A stretch of DNA of 64,000 bases from Aspidapion aeneum (taxonomy: Eukaryota; Arthropoda; Insecta; Coleoptera; Brentidae), in NCBI GenBank assembly GCA_963576565.1, contig OY755046.1, forward strand, positions 71,603,719 through 71,667,718, read 5' to 3'. The notes beneath the pieces were generated by a model. The model made no database searches and was not told where the DNA came from. It was given only the letters and a program-made list of their open reading frames with translations. The position numbers and the translations under genes are program-made. This document shows positions 58,101-64,000 of the stretch, in pieces (within the stretch, counting starts at the first letter, position 1; the number at the start of each line of letters is the position of its first letter).

Positions 58101-61100
58101 TATAGTTTTTAAAATATGAATTTTCAAAGTTTGGCGATTTTGGTCTTATGGGATTTCCTACCCTAAAATTCGCTAAATGACGTTTTTCCGAATCTTAACT
58201 CAGGGTGTAGTTTTTTCGCATCTCTATGGCCCCACCATACTGCAACTCGGTGCTTTTGTTGATAAACTGTATAGTTTTTAAAATATGAATTTTCAAAGTT
58301 TGGCGATTTTGGTCTTATGGGATTCCCTACCCTAAAATTCGCTAAATGACGTTTTTCCGAATCTTAACTCAGGGTGTAGTTTTTTCGCATCTCTATGGCC
58401 CCAGCATACTGCAACTCGGTGCTTTTGTTGATAAACTGTATAGTTTTTAAAATATGAATTTTCAAAGTTTGGCCATTTTGGTCTTATGGGATTCCCTACC
58501 CTAAAATTCGCTAAATGACGTTTTTCCGAATCTTAACTCAGGGTGTAGTTTTTTCGCATCTCTATGGCCCCACCATACTGCAACTCGGTGCTTTTGTTAA
58601 TAAACTGTATAATTTTTAAAATATGAATTTTCAAAGTTTGGCTATTTTGGTCTTATGGGATTCCCTACCCTAAAATTCGCTAAATGACGTTTTTCCGAAT
58701 CTTAACTCAGGATGTGGTTTTTTCGCATCTCTATGGCCCCAGCATACTGCAACTCGGTGCTTTTGTTGATAAACTGTATAATTTTTAAAATATGAATTTT
58801 CAAAGTTTGGCCATTTTGGTCTTATGGGATTCCCTACCCTAAAATTCGCTAAATGACGTTTTTCCGAATCTTAACTCAGGGTGTAGTTTTTTCGCATCTC
58901 TATGGCCCCACCATACTGCAACTCGGTGCTTTTGTTGATAAACTGTATAGTTTTTAAAATATGAATTTTCAAAGTTTGGCCATTTTGGTCTTATGGGATT
59001 CCCTACCCTAAAATTCGCTAAATGACGTTTTTCCGAATCTTAACTCAGGATGTGGTTTTTTCGCATCTCTATGGCCCCACCATACTGCAACTCGGTGCTT
59101 TTGTTGATAAACTGTATAGTTTTTAAAATATGAATTTTCAAAGTTTGGCCATTTTGGTCTTATGGGATTCCCTACCCTAAAATTCGCTAAATGACGTTTT
59201 TCCGAATCTTAACTCAGGGTGAGGTTTTTTCGCATCTCTATGGCCCCACCATACTGCAACTCGGTGCTTTTGTTGATAAACTGTATAGTTTTTAAAATAT
59301 GAATTTTCAAAGTTTGGCGATTTTGGTCTTATGGGATTTCCTACCCTAAAATTCGCTAAATGACGTTTTTCCGAATCTTAACTCAGGATGTGGTTTTTTC
59401 GCATCTCTATGGCCCCAGCATACTGCAACTCGGTGCTTTTGTTGATAAACTGTATAGTTTTTAAAATATGAATTTTCAAAGTTTGGCCATTTTGGTCTTA
59501 TGGGATTCCCTACCCTAAAATTCGCTAAATGACGTTTTTCCGAATCTTAACTCAGGGTGAGGTTTTTTCGCATCTCTATGGCCCCAGCATACTGCAACTC
59601 GGTGCTTTTGTTGATAAACTGTATAGTTTTTAAAATATGAATTTTCAAAGTTTGGCCATTTTGGTCTTATGGGATTCCCTACCCTAAAATTCGCTAAATG
59701 ACGTTTTTCCGAATCTTAACTCAGGGTGAGGTTTTTTCGCATCTCTATGGCCCCATCATACTGCAACTCGGTGCTTTTGTTGATAAACTGTATAGTTTTT
59801 AAGATATGAATTTTCAAAGTTTGGCCATTTTGGTCTTATGGGATTCCCTACCCTAAAATTCGCTAAATGACGTTTTTCCGAATCTTAACTCAGGGTGAGG
59901 TTTTTTCGCATCTCTATGGCCCCATCATACTGCAACTCGGTGCTTTTGTTGATAAACTGTATAGTTTTTAAGATATGAATTTTCAAAGTTTGGCCATTTT
60001 GGTCTTATGGGATTCCCTACCCTAAAATTCGCTAAATGACGTTTTTCCGAATCTTAACTCAGGGTGAGGTTTTTTCGCATCTCTATGGCCCCACCATACT
60101 GCAACTCGGTGCTTTTGTTGATTAACTGTATAGTTTTTAAAATATGAATTTTCAAAGTTTGGCCATTTTGGTCTTATGGGATTTCCTACCCTAAAATTCG
60201 CTAAATGACGTTTTTCCGAATCTTAACTCAGGGTGAGGTTTTTTCGCATCTCTATGGCCCCACCATACTGCAACTCGGTGCTTTTGTTGATAAACTGTAT
60301 AGTTTTTAAGATATGAATTTTCAAAGTTTGGCCATTTTGGTCTTATGGGATTCCCTACCCTAAAATTCGCTAAATGACGTTTTTCCGAATCTTACCTCAG
60401 AGTGTGGTTTTTTCGCATCTCTATGGCCCTACCATATTGCAACTCTGTGCCTTTGTTGATTAACTGTATAGTTTTTAAAATATGAATTTTCAAAGTTTGG
60501 CCATTTGGGTCTTATGGGATTCCCTACCCTAAAATTCGCTAAATGACGTTTTTCCGAAGCTTAACTCAGGGTGTGGTTTTTTCGCATCTCTATGGCCCCA
60601 CCATACTGCAACTCGGTGCTTTTGTTGATAAACTGTATAGTTTTCAAAATATGAATTTTCAAAGTTTGGCCATTTTGGTCTTATGGGATTCCCTACCCTA
60701 AAATTCGCTAAATGACGTTTTTCCGAATCTTAACTCAGGGTGTGGTTTTTTCGCATCTCTATGGCCCCACCATACTGCAACTCGGTGCTTTTGTTGATAA
60801 ACTGTATAGTTTTTAAAATATAAATTTTCAAAGTTTGGCCATTTGGGTCTTATGGGATTCCCTACCCTAAAATTCGCTAAATGACGTTTTTCCGAATCTT
60901 AACTCAGGGTGTGGTTTTTTCGCATCTCTATGGCCCCACTATACTGCAACTCGGTGCTTTTGTTGATAAACTGTATAGTTTTTAAAATATGAATTTTCAA
61001 AGTTTGGCGATTTTGGTCTTATGGGATTTCCTACCCTAAAATTCGCTAAATGACGTTTTTCCGAATCTTAACTCAGGGTGTAGTTTTTTCGCATCTCTAT

Positions 61101-64000
61101 GGCCCCACCATACTGCAACTCGGTGCTTTTGTTGATAAACGGTATAGTTTTTAAAATATGAATTTTCAAAGTTTGGCGATTTTGGTCTTATGGGATTTCC
61201 TACCCTAAAATTCGCTAAATGACGTTTTTCCGAATGTTAACTCAGGATATGGTTTTTTCGTATCTCTATGGCCCCACCATACTGCAACTCGGTGCTTTTG
61301 TTGATAAACTGTATAGTTTTTAAAATATGAATTTTCAAAGTTTGGCGATTTTGGTCTTATGGGATTCCCTACCCTAAAATTCGCTAAATGACGTTTTTCC
61401 GAAGCTTAACTCAGGGTGAGGTTTTTTCGCATCTCTATGGCCCCACTATACTGCAACTCGGTGCTTTTGTTGATAAACTGTATAGTTTTTAAAATATGAA
61501 TTTTCAAAGTTTGGCCATTTGGGTCTTATGGGATTCCCTACCCTAAAATTCGCTAAATGACGTTTTTCCGAAGCTTAACTCAGAGTGTGGTTTTTTCGCA
61601 TCTCTATGGCCCTACCATATTGCAACTCTGTGCTTTTGTTGATAAACTGTATAGTTTTCAAAATATGAATTTTCAAAGTTTGGCCATTTTGGTCTTATGG
61701 GATTCCCTACCCTAAAATTCGCTAAATGACGTTTTTCCGAATCTTAACTCAGGGTAAGGTTTTTTCGCATCTCTATGGCCCCACTATACTGCAACTCGGT
61801 GCTTTTGTTGATAAACTGTATAGTTTTTAAAATATGAATTTTCAAAGTTTGGCCATTTGGGTCTTATGGGATTCCCTACCCTAAAATTCGCTAAATGACG
61901 TTTTTCCGAAGCTTAACTCAGGGTGAGGTTTTTTCGCATCTCTATGGCCCCACTATACTGCAACTCGGTGCTTTTGTTGATAAACTGTATAGTTTTTAAA
62001 ATATGAATTTTCAAAGTTTGGCCATTTGGGTCTTATGGGATTCCCTACCATAAAATTCGCTAAATGACGTTTTTCCGAAGCTTAACTCAGGGTGAGGTTT
62101 TTTCGCATCTCTATGGCCCCACTATACTGCAACTCGGTGCTTTTGTTGATAAACTGTATAGTTTTCAAAATATGAATTTTCAAAGTTTGGCCATTTTGGT
62201 CTTATGGGATTCCCTACCCTAAAATTCGCTAAATGACGTTTTTCCGAAGCTTAACTCAGGGTGAGGTTTTTTCGCATCTCTATGGCCCCACTATACTGCA
62301 ACTCGGTGCTTTTGTTGATAAACTGTATAGTTTTTAAAATATGAATTTTCAAAGTTTGGCCATTTGGGTCTTATGGGATTCCCTACCCTAAAATTCGCTA
62401 AATGACGTTTTTCCGAAGCTTAACTCAGAGTGTGGTTTTTTCGCATCTCTATGGCCCTACCATATTGCAACTCTGTGCTTTTGTTGATAAACTGTATAGT
62501 TTTCAAAATATGAATTTTCAAAGTTTGGCCATTTTGGTCTTATGGGATTCCCTACCCTAAAATTCGCTAAATGACGTTTTTCCGAATCTTAACTCAGGGT
62601 AAGGTTTTTTCGCATCTCTATGGCCCCACTATACTGCAACTCGGTGCTTTTGTTGATAAACTGTATAGTTTTTAAAATATGAATTTTCAAAGTTTGGCCA
62701 TTTGGGTCTTATGGGATTCCCTACCCTAAAATTCGCTAAATGACGTTTTTCCGAAGCTTAACTCAGAGTGTGGTTTTTTCGCATCTCTATGGCCCTACCA
62801 TATTGCAACTCTGTGCTTTTGTTGATAAACTGTATAGTTTTCAAAATATGAATTTTCAAAGTTTGGCCATTTTGGTCTTATGGGATTCCCTACCCTAAAA
62901 TTCGCTAAATGACGTTTTTCCGAATCTTAACTCAGGGTAAGGTTTTTTCGCATCTCTATGGCCCCACTATACTGCAACTCGGTGCGTTTGTTGATAAACT
63001 GTATAGTTTTTAAAATATGAATTTTCAAAGTTTGGCCATTTGGGTCTTATGGGATTCCCTACCCTAAAATTCGCTAAATGACGTTTTTCCGAAGCTTAAC
63101 TCAGGGTGAGGTTTTTTCGCATCTCTATGGCCCCACTATACTGCAACTCGGTGCTTTTGTTGATAAACTGTATAGTTTTTAAAATATGAATTTTCAAAGT
63201 TTGGCCATTTTGGTCTTATGGGATTCCCTACCCTAAAATTCGCTAAATGACGTTTTTCCGAAGCTTAACTCAGGGTGAGGTTTTTTCGCATCTCTATGGC
63301 CCCACTATACTGCAACTCGGTGCTTTTGTTGATAAACTGTATAGTTTTTAAAATATGAATTTTCAAAGTTTGGCCATTTGGGTCTTATGGGATTCCCTAC
63401 CCTAAAATTCGCTAAATGACGTTTTTCCGAAGCTTAACTCAGAGTGTGGTTTTTTCGCATCTCTATGGCCCTACCATATTGCAACTCTGTGCTTTTGTTG
63501 ATAAACTGTATAGTTTTCAAAATATGAATTTTCAAAGTTTGGCCATTTTGGTCTTATGGGATTCCCTACCCTAAAATTCGCTAAATGACGTTTTTCCGAA
63601 GCTTAACTCAGAGTGTGGTTTTTTCGCATCTCTATGGCCCTACCATATTGCAACTCTGTGCTTTTGTTGATAAACTGTATAGTTTTCAAAATATGAATTT
63701 TCAAAGTTTGGCCATTTGGGTCTTATGGGATTCCCTACCCTAAAATTCGCTAAATGACGTTTTTCCGAAGCTTAACTCAGAGTGTGGTTTTTTCGCATCT
63801 CTATGGCCCTACCATATTGCAACTCTGTGCTTTTGTTGATAAACTGTATAGTTTTCAAAATATGAATTTTCAAAGTTTGGCCATTTTGGTCTTATGGGAT
63901 TCCCTACCCTAAAATTCGCTAAATGACGTTTTTCCGAAGCTTAACTCAGGGTGAGGTTTTTTCGCATCTCTATGGCCCCACTATACTGCAACTCGGTGCT
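40110..64000. repeat. Satellite B array, 169-bp monomer, >=140 units
   Basis: Using GACGTTTTTCCGAA as anchor, units start at 40265, 40434, 40603, 40772, 40941 and so on. The anchors at 46856, 48546, 55644 and 63925 fall exactly on 40265 + 169n, so 140 full units fit with no net indel, plus a degenerate 150-bp unit at the left edge (anchor 40115) and a partial unit at the window end. Variants differ at diagnostic sites: GAAGCTTA (a HindIII site), GAATCTTA or GAATGTTA; GGGTGAGG, GAGTGTGG, GGATATGG or GGGTGTAG; CCCCACTATACTG, CCCTACCATATTG or CCCCAGCATACTG. No ORF of note. The array continues beyond the window. Confidence 0.98.

Noticed and set aside
40110..64000. CRISPR-like array
   Set aside because: Units are contiguous 169-bp monomers without unique spacers, in an animal intron; it is a satellite.

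Overview
This is an AT-rich, intron-rich animal sequence, almost certainly from an insect. The only host gene is clathrin heavy chain (Chc), on the + strand. Six coding exons are visible (89-217, 5744-5996, 13619-13815, 14092-14231, 16976-17150, 39849-39971). They splice in frame with GT/AG borders and give 339 codons from the N-terminal beta-propeller, the linker and the start of the clathrin leg. Both ends of the gene lie outside the window. A beetle is a guess; insect is well supported by the protein and by the transposon families.

About 98% of the window is intron, and most of that is repeats. Intron A (218-5743) holds a ~130-bp tandem repeat, a 1.5-kb foldback Tc1/mariner-like element, a repeat with palindromic ends and an (ACAG)n tract, and a broken 5'-truncated Penelope-like element (RT plus GIY-YIG, minus strand). 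Intron B (5997-13618) is a nest of insertions: one LINE is split by a 1.44-kb TIR element and again by a second LINE, which itself carries two further insertions. A second foldback element and a third palindrome-ended repeat follow. Intron D (14232-16975) carries the ~130-bp tandem repeat in the other orientation, two TIR elements, and a full type I hammerhead ribozyme motif in the sense orientation of Chc.

Intron E (17151-39848, 22.7 kb) is mostly a 626-685-bp satellite array split by a young 6.34-kb errantivirus-type LTR retrotransposon (18308-24651). Its gag and env are open, its LTRs differ by one 10-bp indel, and its target-site duplication is AGGG. Its pol frame is open but runs from protease straight into the tail of RNase H, so the reverse transcriptase is missing. 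After exon 39849-39971 comes a 48-bp near-perfect palindrome. A 169-bp satellite then runs to the window end: 140 units fall exactly on a 169-bp period from 40265 to 63924, with a 5-monomer higher-order pattern in places.

The most notable points are the sense-strand hammerhead ribozyme whose 3' half is also part of a 139-bp inverted repeat, the RT-less but otherwise open errantivirus placed in the centre of a satellite palindrome, and the large nucleosome-length satellite inside an intron of a housekeeping gene.
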